A stretch of 20,717 nt of DNA. Source: Vibrio tasmaniensis 1F-187. Lineage in GTDB: Bacteria > Pseudomonadota > Gammaproteobacteria > Enterobacterales > Vibrionaceae. Below are positions 1 to 7,167 of this stretch, one piece after another. The notes under the pieces were generated by a model that did not search any database, had not been told where the DNA came from, and saw nothing but the letters and a program-made list of their open reading frames with translations. Numbering within the stretch: position 1 is the stretch's first letter; each line of letters opens with the position of its first letter. A program made the position numbers and the translations under genes. Location: positions 1-20,717 of the forward strand of contig NZ_AJZM02000123.1 of NCBI RefSeq assembly GCF_000272405.2, written 5' to 3'.

Positions 1-24
1 ACCCGATGTATCGCTCCAAATTAG

Positions 25-54
25 AAAGCCCGAACAGAAATGTTCGGGCTTTTT
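25..54 (+). terminator. Rho-independent terminator of a gene outside the window
   Basis: A perfect 10-bp GC-rich stem (AGCCCGAACA at 27-36, TGTTCGGGCT at 41-50) with a GAAA loop is followed by a T run; two A:T pairs extend the stem. It has the form of an intrinsic terminator for a plus-strand transcript coming from left of the window. The A residues at 25-26 are too few for an efficient terminator in the other direction. Confidence 0.85.
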
Positions 55-115
55 GGTTTCTGCCGTTCTGATTTTTCTGGTCTCAAAGCCTCACTAACAA
101 CGTTTATATGCCCAT

Positions 116-163
116 GTCGTCATCCTCGGGCGCGAGGAATGAGTGAACCGGGGAGCTCCTTAT
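116..163. repeat. GC-rich hairpin resembling a dispersed intergenic repeat
   Basis: TCCTCG (123-128) pairs with CGAGGA (133-138) around GGCG, with flanking TCA/TGA almost extending the stem. A few bases on, GGAGCTCC (152-159) is a perfect 8-bp palindrome. It is far more GC-rich than its surroundings. From memory, similar strings recur between Vibrio genes, so I suspect a dispersed repeat, but only one copy is in this window. Confidence 0.35.
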
Positions 164-373
164 CAAAAGATTAACTTGTCGATATTTTCAGCAATTTGTC
201 AGTTACCGCTCCTATTTATCAAGCGATTATTAAAAACTATTGATCGTTCATTTCACTTTATGTTACTTTCCCGCGCAATCTCGGAATGAACAATGTTCAA
301 GAAGAGCAACGATTGCTTCTGGGGGATACGCGTAGTGACCATTCTTGCTGATTGGGACATTACGTAGGGTAGG

Positions 374-425
374 TATCAGCTAGCCTTTAGCTGATAGACG
401 GGATACTTATGGCGCAATTCGCCAT
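374..425 (+). other. Two adjacent hairpins, the second covering an ATG
   Basis: TATCAGCTA (374-382) pairs perfectly with TAGCTGATA (388-396) over a 5-nt loop. Then ATGGCG (409-414) pairs with CGCCAT (420-425) over CAATT. The second stem contains the start codon of the small ORF at 409-567. Upstream, AGCAA (305-309) and TTGCT (313-317) form a third short stem. No T run follows, so these are not terminators. The sequence shows the pairing; a regulatory RNA role is inference. Confidence 0.4.
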
Positions 426-567
426 GCTAATGGGAAACCCAACATTGAACACACTAATAACAACATTGCTAATCAGCTCTGCATTTCCAAAAGGGCCAGT
501 TCTTCATAGCTGTCCGATACTGCACAAATGTCCAATTCTTCAAAACAGTAGCATTACTGAACCTTGA
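409..567 (+). CDS. Possible small ORF, 52 codons, unrecognised
   Basis: An ATG at 409 with GGGA (400-403) five bases upstream opens a 52-codon frame ending in TGA at 565-567. The product starts MAQFAMLMGNPTLNTL and has a short internal near-duplication (CPILHK, CPILQN). It resembles no family I know. The start codon lies inside a 6-bp hairpin. Just upstream are a 21-codon frame (286-351, starting MNNVQEEQ) and a 9-codon frame (260-289) whose stop overlaps that start as ATGA. Composition gives no strong support for coding, so this could be chance, a leader peptide arrangement or a gene remnant. Confidence 0.15.
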   Translation: MAQFAMLMGNPTLNTLITTLLISSAFPKGPVLHSCPILHKCPILQNSSITEP

Positions 568-622
568 GCTCACGCTAACTAATTTTTGCTGTCCTAAGAC
601 GGCCTAATTTCGTATTCGTTAT

Positions 623-650
623 TTGACTTATGCGAGCGTACAGCTATATC
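623..650 (+). promoter_or_regulatory. Candidate promoter of the norspermidine operon
   Basis: TTGACT at 623-628 is a near-consensus -35 element. After 16 bp it is followed by TATATC at 645-650, a fair -10 element (ATATCT gives 17 bp). Transcription would start near 657, leaving a leader of about 80-105 nt depending on the start codon. It is the best sigma-70 match in the region before the first operon gene. Confidence 0.5.
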
Positions 651-762
651 TCATTTCTAGACAATACGCGTGTTTCACTATGAACTCTCTCTAAATCAAT
701 AGAGGGACGGTGTGCAATTGTGTCTGATGGAGGTGAGTATGAACACATTCAAGGGGACTTTT

Positions 763-3690
763 ATGACTACCGCCTTTGAAGTCGATATTAATACTATCGC
801 AAATTCATTTTCAACTATGGTTCCTATCGTAGAGGGAACTTACGACTTAACACCTGACGCTATTTTGCTAGAGCAAGAACAGCATGAGTCGGATGTTCGC
901 TCTTACCCAAGACGCCTACCGATTGCTATTAAACGAGCATGTGGTGTTTTAGTTGAAGATACTCGTGGCCAACTCTTTCTCGATTGCTTAGCCGGTGCAG
1001 GTACACTTTCTCTGGGCTACAACCACCCTGAGATTAACCAAGCACTTAAAGACCAACTCGATTCTGGTTTGCCATATCAGACACTTGATATTACGACTCA
1101 AGCAAAAGAGACGTTTATCAAGCGAGTTAAAGCTTTTCTCCCTCAAGACTTTTCAACGAACTCGGTTCTTCAATTCTGTGGCCCGTCTGGCGCTGATGCT
1201 GTGGAAGCCGCGATCAAGCTAGCCAAGCAAACTACAGGTCGCAACACCATGTTTGCTTTTCGTGGTGCTTACCACGGCATGACTAACGGCACTATGGGCA
1301 TGATGGGTAACCTTGGCACTAAAGAACGTCGTAGTGGCTTAATGTCTGACGTACATTTCATGCCTTTCCCATACAACCTTCGTTGCCCGTTTGGCATTGG
1401 TGGTGAAGCGGGTGCTAACGCGAGCATTCGTTACATCGAGCGTATGTTGAATGACGACGAATCTGGCATCATGAAACCTGCTGCGATGATCGTTGAGCCT
1501 GTACAAGGTGAGGGCGGTGTGATTCCAGCTCCGGCGTCTTGGCTACAAGGCCTACGTCGCATCTGTGATGAACACGGCATCCTACTGATCTTTGATGAAA
1601 TTCAGTGTGGTGTGGGTAAAACCGGCCATCGCTTTGCGTTTGAAGAATCAGGCGTTAATCCAGATATATTATGTTTGTCTAAAGCGATTGGTGGCGGACT
1701 GCCTATGTCGCTGCTTGTATTCGATAAGAGCATCGATACTTGGAAAGCGGGTGAGCACACCGGCACATTCCGTGGTAATCAGTTGGCAATGGTATCTGGC
1801 GCTAAGGCGTTAGAGATCATCGAACGTGATGGTTTGGTTGAGCACGCGAACATCGCAGGCCAATATTTACGTCACGGGCTCGAGAAGATTCAATCGCGTG
1901 TGAACTGTATTGCTGAAGTTCGTGGTAAAGGCTTGATGCTTGGCGCTGAGATCAAGCAACCAAATGGTGAGCTCAACAAATTTGGCGAGCCGCAATCAGA
2001 CGGCGAACTGACTCTAGCGATTCAACGAGCAGCATTGGAGCGCGGCTTGATGGTTGAAAAGGGTGGTCGTGATGGTTCGGTCATTCGTTTCCTTCCGCCA
2101 ATGACTATCTCTTTCGAGCAGATCGACTTTGCACTGCGTGTCATGGAAGAAGCGATCATCGCAGCGGGTGGCGGTTTACAACAAGACCCAGCTTCAAGCG
2201 AGCAAACTAACCAAGAATGGAATAAGCATTTCATCCAGATAGGTTTAGGCGGTAGCGACGAATTTGCTAGCGTGATGAACCAAACCACTCAAGCGATGAA
2301 AGCCGTTTTTGAACAGGTTGAAACCCCTTATTCGGGTTTAGATCCAAAAGTGTTAGAAGCAGCTATCAATGCTGTTGATCTCGATAACAATCAACACGCT
2401 TTGGTTGATGTTGTAGATAGCACTGCAGACCTTGTCGCTGCAAACTCCATCTTCGTGCAACACCCAGACTGCATTGCGCACCTTCACACTCCACCGCTTA
2501 TGGCTTCGGTAGCTGCGGAATCGATTATCGCGGCGTTGAATCAATCAATGGATTCATGGGACCAAGCATCTGCTGCGACTTATGTAGAGCAGCGTGTCGT
2601 GGATTGGATGTGCGACAAATACCAACTTGGCGCACAAGCTGACGGTGTTTTCACTAGCGGCGGCACGCAAAGTAACCTAATGGGTTTATTGCTTGCGAGA
2701 GACTGGGTTGCGGATAAGCACAATGGTCATTCTATCCAAAAGCTTGGCTTACCAGAATACGCGAGCAAGCTGCGTATCTTATGTTCAAAGAAATCGCACT
2801 TCACGGTTCAAAAGTCAGCCTCTCTATTAGGGCTAGGTGAAGCGGCAGTATGCTGTGTTGACACCAATGCAAACGGCACTATCAAGCCTGACTTGTTAGA
2901 TGCAGAAGTGAAAGCGCTTAAAGCTCAAGGGTTGATTCCTTTTGCGGTTGTCGGTACTGCGGGTACGACCGATCACGGTGCTATTGATGACCTTGAAGCG
3001 ATTGCTGACATCGCCAACCAACAAGATCTTTGGTTCCATGTCGACAGTGCTTACGGTGGCGCGCTTATCTTAAGTAGCCATAAAGCTCGTCTGAAAGGTA
3101 TCGAAAAAGCGGACTCAGTGAGTGTCGACTTCCACAAGTTGTTCTTCCAAACAATCAGCTGTGGTGCAGTGCTGCTGAAAGACAAAGCGAACTTTAAGTA
3201 CCTACTGCATCACGCAGACTACTTGAACCGCGAACACGATGAACTGCCAAATCTAGTCGATAAGTCTATCGCTACCACCAAGCGTTTCGATGCATTGAAA
3301 GTGTTCATGACGATGCAAAGCGTTGGACCAAAGCAACTGGGTGATATGTACGACCATCTTCTAGAGCAGACGCTTGAAGTTGCCGGTCTGATTCAGAAGC
3401 ATGAAGATTTCGAGTTGCTTGCTGAGCCGTCACTGTCGACTGTGCTGTTCCGTGCGTTACCGAACAACGAGCTATCAGCAAACGGCGTTCTTGATTTAGA
3501 CAAACTGAATCAGACGTTAAGACTGGAGGCGCTGACTCGTGGCGTTGCAGTACTTGGCGAAACGGTCGTTGATGGTAAAAGCGCGCTGAAATTCACTATC
3601 TTGAATCCGTGCTTAACGACATCAGATTTCAAATCTCTAATTAATAAAATTCAAACTTTAGCTATTGAGCTAGCAGAACAACAAGGGTAA
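763..3690 (+). CDS. Fused diaminobutyrate aminotransferase / diaminobutyrate decarboxylase
   Basis: This bifunctional PLP enzyme begins norspermidine synthesis. The N-terminal half (about residues 40-465) is a class III aminotransferase making L-2,4-diaminobutyrate from aspartate semialdehyde. The C-terminal half (about 540-970) is a group II decarboxylase producing 1,3-diaminopropane. Visible signatures are the aminotransferase motif FDEIQCGVGKTG, its PLP lysine in LSKAIGGG (K307), the decarboxylase motif HVDSAYGG (D761) and its PLP lysine in DFHK (K792). The same fusion is known in V. cholerae (VC1625). I chose ATG 763 because AAGGGG stands six bases upstream and, from memory, relatives start MTTAF. 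ATG 739 (GGAGG, 5 bp) and GTG 712 (AGAGGG, 5 bp) are in frame and also have ribosome-binding sites, so the N-terminus is uncertain by up to 17 residues. The next gene begins 8 bp after the stop. Confidence 0.93.
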   Translation: MTTAFEVDINTIANSFSTMVPIVEGTYDLTPDAILLEQEQHESDVRSYPRRLPIAIKRACGVLVEDTRGQLFLDCLAGAGTLSLGYNHPEINQALKDQLDSGLPYQTLDITTQAKETFIKRVKAFLPQDFSTNSVLQFCGPSGADAVEAAIKLAKQTTGRNTMFAFRGAYHGMTNGTMGMMGNLGTKERRSGLMSDVHFMPFPYNLRCPFGIGGEAGANASIRYIERMLNDDESGIMKPAAMIVEPVQGEGGVIPAPASWLQGLRRICDEHGILLIFDEIQCGVGKTGHRFAFEESGVNPDILCLSKAIGGGLPMSLLVFDKSIDTWKAGEHTGTFRGNQLAMVSGAKALEIIERDGLVEHANIAGQYLRHGLEKIQSRVNCIAEVRGKGLMLGAEIKQPNGELNKFGEPQSDGELTLAIQRAALERGLMVEKGGRDGSVIRFLPPMTISFEQIDFALRVMEEAIIAAGGGLQQDPASSEQTNQEWNKHFIQIGLGGSDEFASVMNQTTQAMKAVFEQVETPYSGLDPKVLEAAINAVDLDNNQHALVDVVDSTADLVAANSIFVQHPDCIAHLHTPPLMASVAAESIIAALNQSMDSWDQASAATYVEQRVVDWMCDKYQLGAQADGVFTSGGTQSNLMGLLLARDWVADKHNGHSIQKLGLPEYASKLRILCSKKSHFTVQKSASLLGLGEAAVCCVDTNANGTIKPDLLDAEVKALKAQGLIPFAVVGTAGTTDHGAIDDLEAIADIANQQDLWFHVDSAYGGALILSSHKARLKGIEKADSVSVDFHKLFFQTISCGAVLLKDKANFKYLLHHADYLNREHDELPNLVDKSIATTKRFDALKVFMTMQSVGPKQLGDMYDHLLEQTLEVAGLIQKHEDFELLAEPSLSTVLFRALPNNELSANGVLDLDKLNQTLRLEALTRGVAVLGETVVDGKSALKFTILNPCLTTSDFKSLINKIQTLAIELAEQQG

Positions 3691-3698
3691 TTAAAACT

Positions 3699-4952
3699 AT
3701 GGCTATTCTACAAATTGGTGCAGGCGGCGTTGGTTGGGTTGTTGCACACAAAGCAGCACAAAATAACGAAGTGCTGGGTGATATCACAATCGCTTCTCGC
3801 ACAATTGCGAAGTGTGAAAAAATCATCGAATCTATCAAAGGCAAAAACAACCTTAAAGATTCTACTAAGAAACTAGAAGCTCGTTCAGTAGACGCTGACG
3901 ATGTTGATGCGCTTGTTGCTTTGATTAAAGAAGTTAAGCCGGATCTAGTGATCAACGCTGGTCCTCCTTGGGTAAACATGGCGATCATGGAAGCGTGTTA
4001 CCAATCGAAAGTCTCTTATCTAGATACATCGGTAGCGGTTGACCTATGTTCTGAAGGCCAACAAGTACCACAAGCTTACGATTGGCAGTGGGGCTACCGT
4101 GAGAAGTTCGCTGAAGCGGGCATCACAGGTATTCTTGGCGCTGGTTTCGATCCAGGTGTGGTATCAATCTTTGCAGCGTACGCGGTTAAGCACTTGTTCG
4201 ATGAGATTGACTCAATTGATGTAATGGACGTCAATGCTGGCGACCACGGCAAGAAGTTTGCGACAAACTTTGACCCAGAAACCAACATGCTTGAGATCCA
4301 AGGTGATTCTTTCTACTGGGAAAATGAAGAGTGGAAGCAAGTACCTTGCCACTCTCGTATGCTTGAGTTTGAATTCCCGAACTGTGGTTCTCACAAAGTT
4401 TACTCAATGGCACACGATGAAGTGCGTTCAATGAAGGAATTCATCCCAGCTAAGCGTATCGAATTCTGGATGGGCTTTGGTGATGCATACTTGAACTACT
4501 TCAACTGCATGCGTGATATCGGCCTTCTTAGCCCTGATCCGCTAACACTGCACGACGGCACTGTGGTTCAGCCTCTTCATGTTCTTAAAGCGCTGCTACC
4601 AGATCCAACATCTTTGGCTCCGGGTTACACAGGTTTAACGTGTATCGGTACTTGGGTTCAAGGTAAGAAAGACGGTAAAGAGCGTAGCGTATTCATCTAC
4701 AATAACGCAGACCACGAAGTGGCTTACGAAGACGTAGAGCACCAAGCGATCTCTTACACAACAGGTGTACCTGCGATTACTGCTGCACTTCAGTTCTTCC
4801 GTGGCGAATGGGCTGATAAAGGCGTGTTCAACATGGAACAGCTAAACCCAGACCCGTTCCTAGCAACCATGCCGGAAATCGGTCTAGATTGGCATGTTCA
4901 AGAACTTGAAGCAGGCCAAGGTCTTCCTGTGATTCAAGAGCTGAAAAAATAA
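3699..4952 (+). CDS. Carboxynorspermidine dehydrogenase (synthase)
   Basis: This enzyme reduces the Schiff base formed between 1,3-diaminopropane and aspartate semialdehyde with NADPH to give carboxynorspermidine. It belongs to the saccharopine-dehydrogenase-like family. The N-terminus shows the Rossmann dinucleotide motif GAGGVG at residues 7-12, and further family segments include NAGPPWVN and GILGAGFDPG. Its 417 residues are close to the size I recall for the V. cholerae protein (VC1624). The start lies only 8 bp after the preceding stop; the nearest purine-rich stretch (AAGGG, at the end of the preceding gene) is rather distant, so translation is probably coupled to the upstream cistron. 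Its substrate is the product of the fused enzyme and its product feeds NspC downstream. Confidence 0.93.
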   Translation: MAILQIGAGGVGWVVAHKAAQNNEVLGDITIASRTIAKCEKIIESIKGKNNLKDSTKKLEARSVDADDVDALVALIKEVKPDLVINAGPPWVNMAIMEACYQSKVSYLDTSVAVDLCSEGQQVPQAYDWQWGYREKFAEAGITGILGAGFDPGVVSIFAAYAVKHLFDEIDSIDVMDVNAGDHGKKFATNFDPETNMLEIQGDSFYWENEEWKQVPCHSRMLEFEFPNCGSHKVYSMAHDEVRSMKEFIPAKRIEFWMGFGDAYLNYFNCMRDIGLLSPDPLTLHDGTVVQPLHVLKALLPDPTSLAPGYTGLTCIGTWVQGKKDGKERSVFIYNNADHEVAYEDVEHQAISYTTGVPAITAALQFFRGEWADKGVFNMEQLNPDPFLATMPEIGLDWHVQELEAGQGLPVIQELKK

Positions 4953-4981
4953 GAACTGATTTCTTGTTTTGATTGCTAATT

Positions 4982-5006
4982 AAAGGGGACATGGATTGTT
5001 CCCTTT
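4982..5006 (+). other. Stem-loop just after the dehydrogenase gene
   Basis: AAAGGGGAC (4982-4990) pairs with GTTCCCTTT (4998-5006), nine pairs including one G:U, over a 7-nt loop. Only one further T follows the stem, so it is at best a weak terminator. It lies 30 bp after the dehydrogenase stop and inside the operon. Partial termination or protection of the upstream message is possible. Confidence 0.45.
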
Positions 5007-5028
5007 TCGATGATGATAGCCTTGAAGC

Positions 5029-5101
5029 TTTGGTATCATTTATTTTGATTTTGTAACTCACTGCGCTCGGACAGGACAAAATCAAAATAAATCACACCAA
5101 A
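5029..5101. repeat. Large inverted repeat between the dehydrogenase gene and nspC
   Basis: A perfect 17-bp inverted repeat has its left arm at 5038-5054 (ATTTATTTTGATTTTGT) and its right arm at 5076-5092, around a 21-nt loop that is more GC-rich. Outside it, after a short mismatch, TTTGGT (5029-5034) pairs with ACCAAA (5096-5101). No T run follows, so it is not a standard terminator. It ends about 50 bp before nspC. It could be a small dispersed palindromic element or a processing site that sets NspC levels apart from the first two enzymes. Confidence 0.7.
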
Positions 5102-5151
5102 ATTGTTAATTTACCTTTCCATCTATAGATGCTGCTTGAGTGTTTACAAAA

Positions 5152-6291
5152 ATGACGTTTAAGAAAGAAGAACTAAAAACCCCATATTTCATGATCAACG
5201 AAGACAAGTTGATTGCGAATCTAGAGAAAGCCAAGCAACTGAAAGAGATTTCAGGTGTGAAATTGGTATTGGCACTGAAGTGTTTTTCGACATGGGGTGT
5301 GTTTGACATCATCAAACCTTACCTCGATGGCACGACAAGCTCTGGCCCATACGAAGTCAAGCTTGGCCACGAAACCTTTGGTGGTGAAACGCACGCTTAC
5401 AGTGTGGGTTACAGCGAAGATGACGTGAGAGAAGTTGCGGATATCTGCGACAAGATGATCTTCAACTCTCAAAGCCAACTTGCTGCTTACCGACACATCG
5501 TTGAAGGTAAGGCTTCGCTGGGTTTACGTTTAAATCCGGGCGTGAGCTACGCAGGACAAGATCTGGCAAACCCAGCGCGTCAATTCTCGCGTTTGGGTGT
5601 GCAAGCAGATCACATTAAACCGGAGATCTTCGGTGAGATTAATGGTGTGATGTTCCACATGAACTGTGAGAACAAAGACGTCGATGCATTTATCGGTTTG
5701 CTTGATTCAATCTCAGAGCAGTTTGGTGAGTACTTAGATAAGTTGGATTGGGTGAGCATGGGCGGAGGTGTGTTCTTCACATGGCCGGGTTATGACATCG
5801 AGAGACTGGGTCTTGCGCTAAAAGCCTTCTCTGAAAAACACGGCGTGCAGATGTACCTAGAGCCGGGTGAAGCTATCATTACCAAGACAACTGACTTAGT
5901 AGTGACTGTGGTTGATATTGTCAAGAACGTGAAGAAAACCGCTATTGTCGATTCGGCAACCGAAGCTCATCGCCTTGATACGCTTATCTACAATGAACCA
6001 GCATCGGTATTAGAAGCGTCTGAAAACGGCAATCATGACTACGTGATTGGTTCATGTTCATGCCTTGCAGGCGATCAGTTCTGTGAAGCAAGCTTTGAAG
6101 AGCCACTTAAGATTGGTCAAAAGCTGCACCTGCTAGACAGTGCAGGCTACACCATGGTGAAACTAAACTGGTTCAATGGCCTAAAAATGCCATCAATCTA
6201 CTGCGAACGTAGCAGTGGTGAAGTTCAGAAGCTAAATGAATTTGGCTATGAAGACTTCAAACGCTCATTGTCGCAATGGTCGGTTAAGTAA
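5152..6291 (+). CDS. nspC: Carboxynorspermidine decarboxylase
   Basis: NspC removes the carboxyl group from carboxynorspermidine to yield norspermidine, the last step of the pathway. It is a PLP enzyme of the alanine-racemase/ornithine-decarboxylase fold. The PLP lysine is in [10 protein letters not shown] (K43). Other conserved segments are GLRLNPG, MNCENKD, the glycine-rich phosphate-binding run [18 protein letters not shown], and the catalytic cysteine region GSCSCLAGD (C304 in CLAGD). Its 379 residues match the family. ATG 5152 is preferred over the in-frame GTG at 5140, though neither has a strong ribosome-binding site. It is separated from the dehydrogenase by about 200 bp carrying two stem-loops, so it may be partly uncoupled from the upstream genes. 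A strong terminator follows. Confidence 0.95.
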   Translation: MTFKKEELKTPYFMINEDKLIANLEKAKQLKEISGVKLVLALKCFSTWGVFDIIKPYLDGTTSSGPYEVKLGHETFGGETHAYSVGYSEDDVREVADICDKMIFNSQSQLAAYRHIVEGKASLGLRLNPGVSYAGQDLANPARQFSRLGVQADHIKPEIFGEINGVMFHMNCENKDVDAFIGLLDSISEQFGEYLDKLDWVSMGGGVFFTWPGYDIERLGLALKAFSEKHGVQMYLEPGEAIITKTTDLVVTVVDIVKNVKKTAIVDSATEAHRLDTLIYNEPASVLEASENGNHDYVIGSCSCLAGDQFCEASFEEPLKIGQKLHLLDSAGYTMVKLNWFNGLKMPSIYCERSSGEVQKLNEFGYEDFKRSLSQWSVK

Positions 6292-6314
6292 CTAAGTCAT
6301 AGTTTTAGAACAAT

Positions 6315-6348
6315 AAAAAGAGCAGCCGGTGAGCTGCTCTTTTTTTTT
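6315..6348 (+). terminator. nspC: Terminator of the norspermidine operon
   Basis: AGAGCAGC (6319-6326) pairs with GCTGCTCT (6333-6340) over CGGTGA, with flanking A5 on the left and T8 on the right. It is a textbook intrinsic terminator 24 bp after nspC. The left A run may let it also stop the convergent minus-strand gene, whose end is at 6402. Confidence 0.93.
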
Positions 6349-6401
6349 ATAGATAACTGTTACCAGAGAAAAGAGTAAGGATAGAAGTGAAATGCTATCC
6401 G

Positions 6402-6914
6402 TTAGCTCTCAATCATCACTCGAGTATCTTCACTGAGCGTTTCTAATTCATTCACGACATCATCAATCAAAACTTCGATTGGTAGCTTAACGGCAATCTT
6501 GGAAGTAAATAAGCTTGAGCTAACACCACCGCCGCCAGCGATGAAGACTCGGTGGCAATCCATATCAAGAATGCTGATCCCTTGTCTGTCTAGTACATGT
6601 GTCACTTCGTTGACGATACCCGCTCTGTCGTTAGAGTCGAGTCTTAGGTGATGGATTGTGTCTTGTGCGTTGTGAGTGTGGTTTGAATCAACAAACTGTA
6701 CGATCAAGTCAGCATTGGCACTGAAAGCATCCTTAACAATTGATTCGTTGATGGCTGGAAGTTGAATCTTTAATACGCCTGCAACTTGATCTTCAATAAA
6801 GTTAACTTTACTGATGAGCCATTTCCCGTCGTTTTCGTGAGTAACCGCAGCAAGTTGCTTGATTGTTGCTGGTGATGCTTGTCCGATAAAGTTTACGATA
6901 AATGTACTGTTCAT
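6402..6914 (-). CDS. ACT-domain protein related to glycine cleavage repressor GcvR
   Basis: The 170-residue product has two ACT-like halves (about 4-75 and 88-165). The second starts with LRLDSNDRAGIVNEVTHVL, the typical ACT opening, and contains a glycine-rich loop (AGGGG). GcvR-type proteins have no DNA-binding domain and act by binding amino acids and a partner regulator, so a small-molecule sensing role is inferred. It is not in the usual gcvR neighbourhood next to bcp, so it is more likely a paralogue than gcvR itself; the ligand cannot be told. ATG 6914 has GGGG five bases upstream and is preferred over the in-frame TTG at 6926. It stands alone, convergent with nspC. Two palindromes lie in its upstream region. 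Confidence 0.8.
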   Translation of the reverse strand: MNSTFIVNFIGQASPATIKQLAAVTHENDGKWLISKVNFIEDQVAGVLKIQLPAINESIVKDAFSANADLIVQFVDSNHTHNAQDTIHHLRLDSNDRAGIVNEVTHVLDRQGISILDMDCHRVFIAGGGGVSSSLFTSKIAVKLPIEVLIDDVVNELETLSEDTRVMIES

Positions 6915-6960
6915 ATCAGCCCCCAAAGTCTCAATTGTTCGTTGCTAATTAAATGTTTGA

Positions 6961-6972
6961 TATCACGTGATA
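6961..6972. promoter_or_regulatory. 12-bp perfect palindrome TATCACGTGATA, possible operator
   Basis: TATCACGTGATA is a perfect palindrome about 47 bp upstream of the ACT gene start. Its position between gene and likely promoter fits an operator for a dimeric regulator. I cannot assign a regulator. Confidence 0.35.
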
Positions 6973-7014
6973 AAGTTCTTTAATTTCAGTGTAGAAGGTT
7001 ACATCGAACAATGT

Positions 7015-7028
7015 TTGACCTGTGTCAA
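7015..7028. promoter_or_regulatory. TTGAC-N4-GTCAA palindrome, FNR/CRP-family-like site
   Basis: TTGACCTGTGTCAA has the geometry of the FNR consensus (TTGAT-N4-ATCAA) with one changed base in each half. On the minus strand it includes TTGACA, a consensus -35 hexamer, about 100 bp before the ACT gene. It could be an operator of an FNR/CRP-family regulator overlapping the promoter, or simply a -35 box with chance symmetry. Confidence 0.35.
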
Positions 7029-7079
7029 TTTTTGAAACTAAGCTGTGATGCAAAAAAAAGAGAATGAAGAGTAGGGCAC

Positions 7080-7106
7080 AAAAAAAGCGGCTAGAGAGCC
7101 GCTTTT
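7080..7106 (-). terminator. Terminator of the DUF3943 gene
   Basis: AAAAGCGGCT (7083-7092) pairs with AGCCGCTTTT (7097-7106) over AGAG. Read on the minus strand, the stem is followed by a run of seven T (A 7080-7086). It lies about 60 bp after the stop of the minus-strand gene ending at 7168. Confidence 0.85.
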
Positions 7107-7167
7107 AGAAGAGTTGTCGCATTTATTTGAAATGCAGTAACATAGAGTTCAGAGACTGGAAGTCGAT

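Larger units (their letters stand above)
55..762. other. Long region without a convincing gene, upstream of the norspermidine operon
   Basis: No open frame of family-like composition is present on either strand over about 700 bp. The region holds a GC-rich hairpin (116-163), a cluster of small hairpins and tiny ORFs (260-567), a good sigma-70 type promoter (623-650) and three start codons with ribosome-binding sites (701-765). Whether 260-567 is transcribed with the operon is not clear, because the best promoter lies downstream of it. Confidence 0.6.

Noticed and set aside
260..440. Known riboswitch (lysine, cyclic di-GMP, glycine or TPP classes)
   Set aside because: None of the conserved core sequences of these classes could be found; only simple hairpins are visible.
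763..3690. Aminotransferase and decarboxylase as a frameshift or assembly fusion
   Set aside because: The same fusion is known in V. cholerae, and the frame is continuous with both active sites intact.
3662..3988. 108-codon minus-strand frame across the junction of the first two operon genes
   Set aside because: It overlaps both genes, including the conserved Rossmann segment of the dehydrogenase, and has low-complexity Ser/Ala content typical of shadows.
5029..5101. Inverted repeat as an intrinsic terminator
   Set aside because: The stem is AT-rich with a long loop and no T run follows on either strand.
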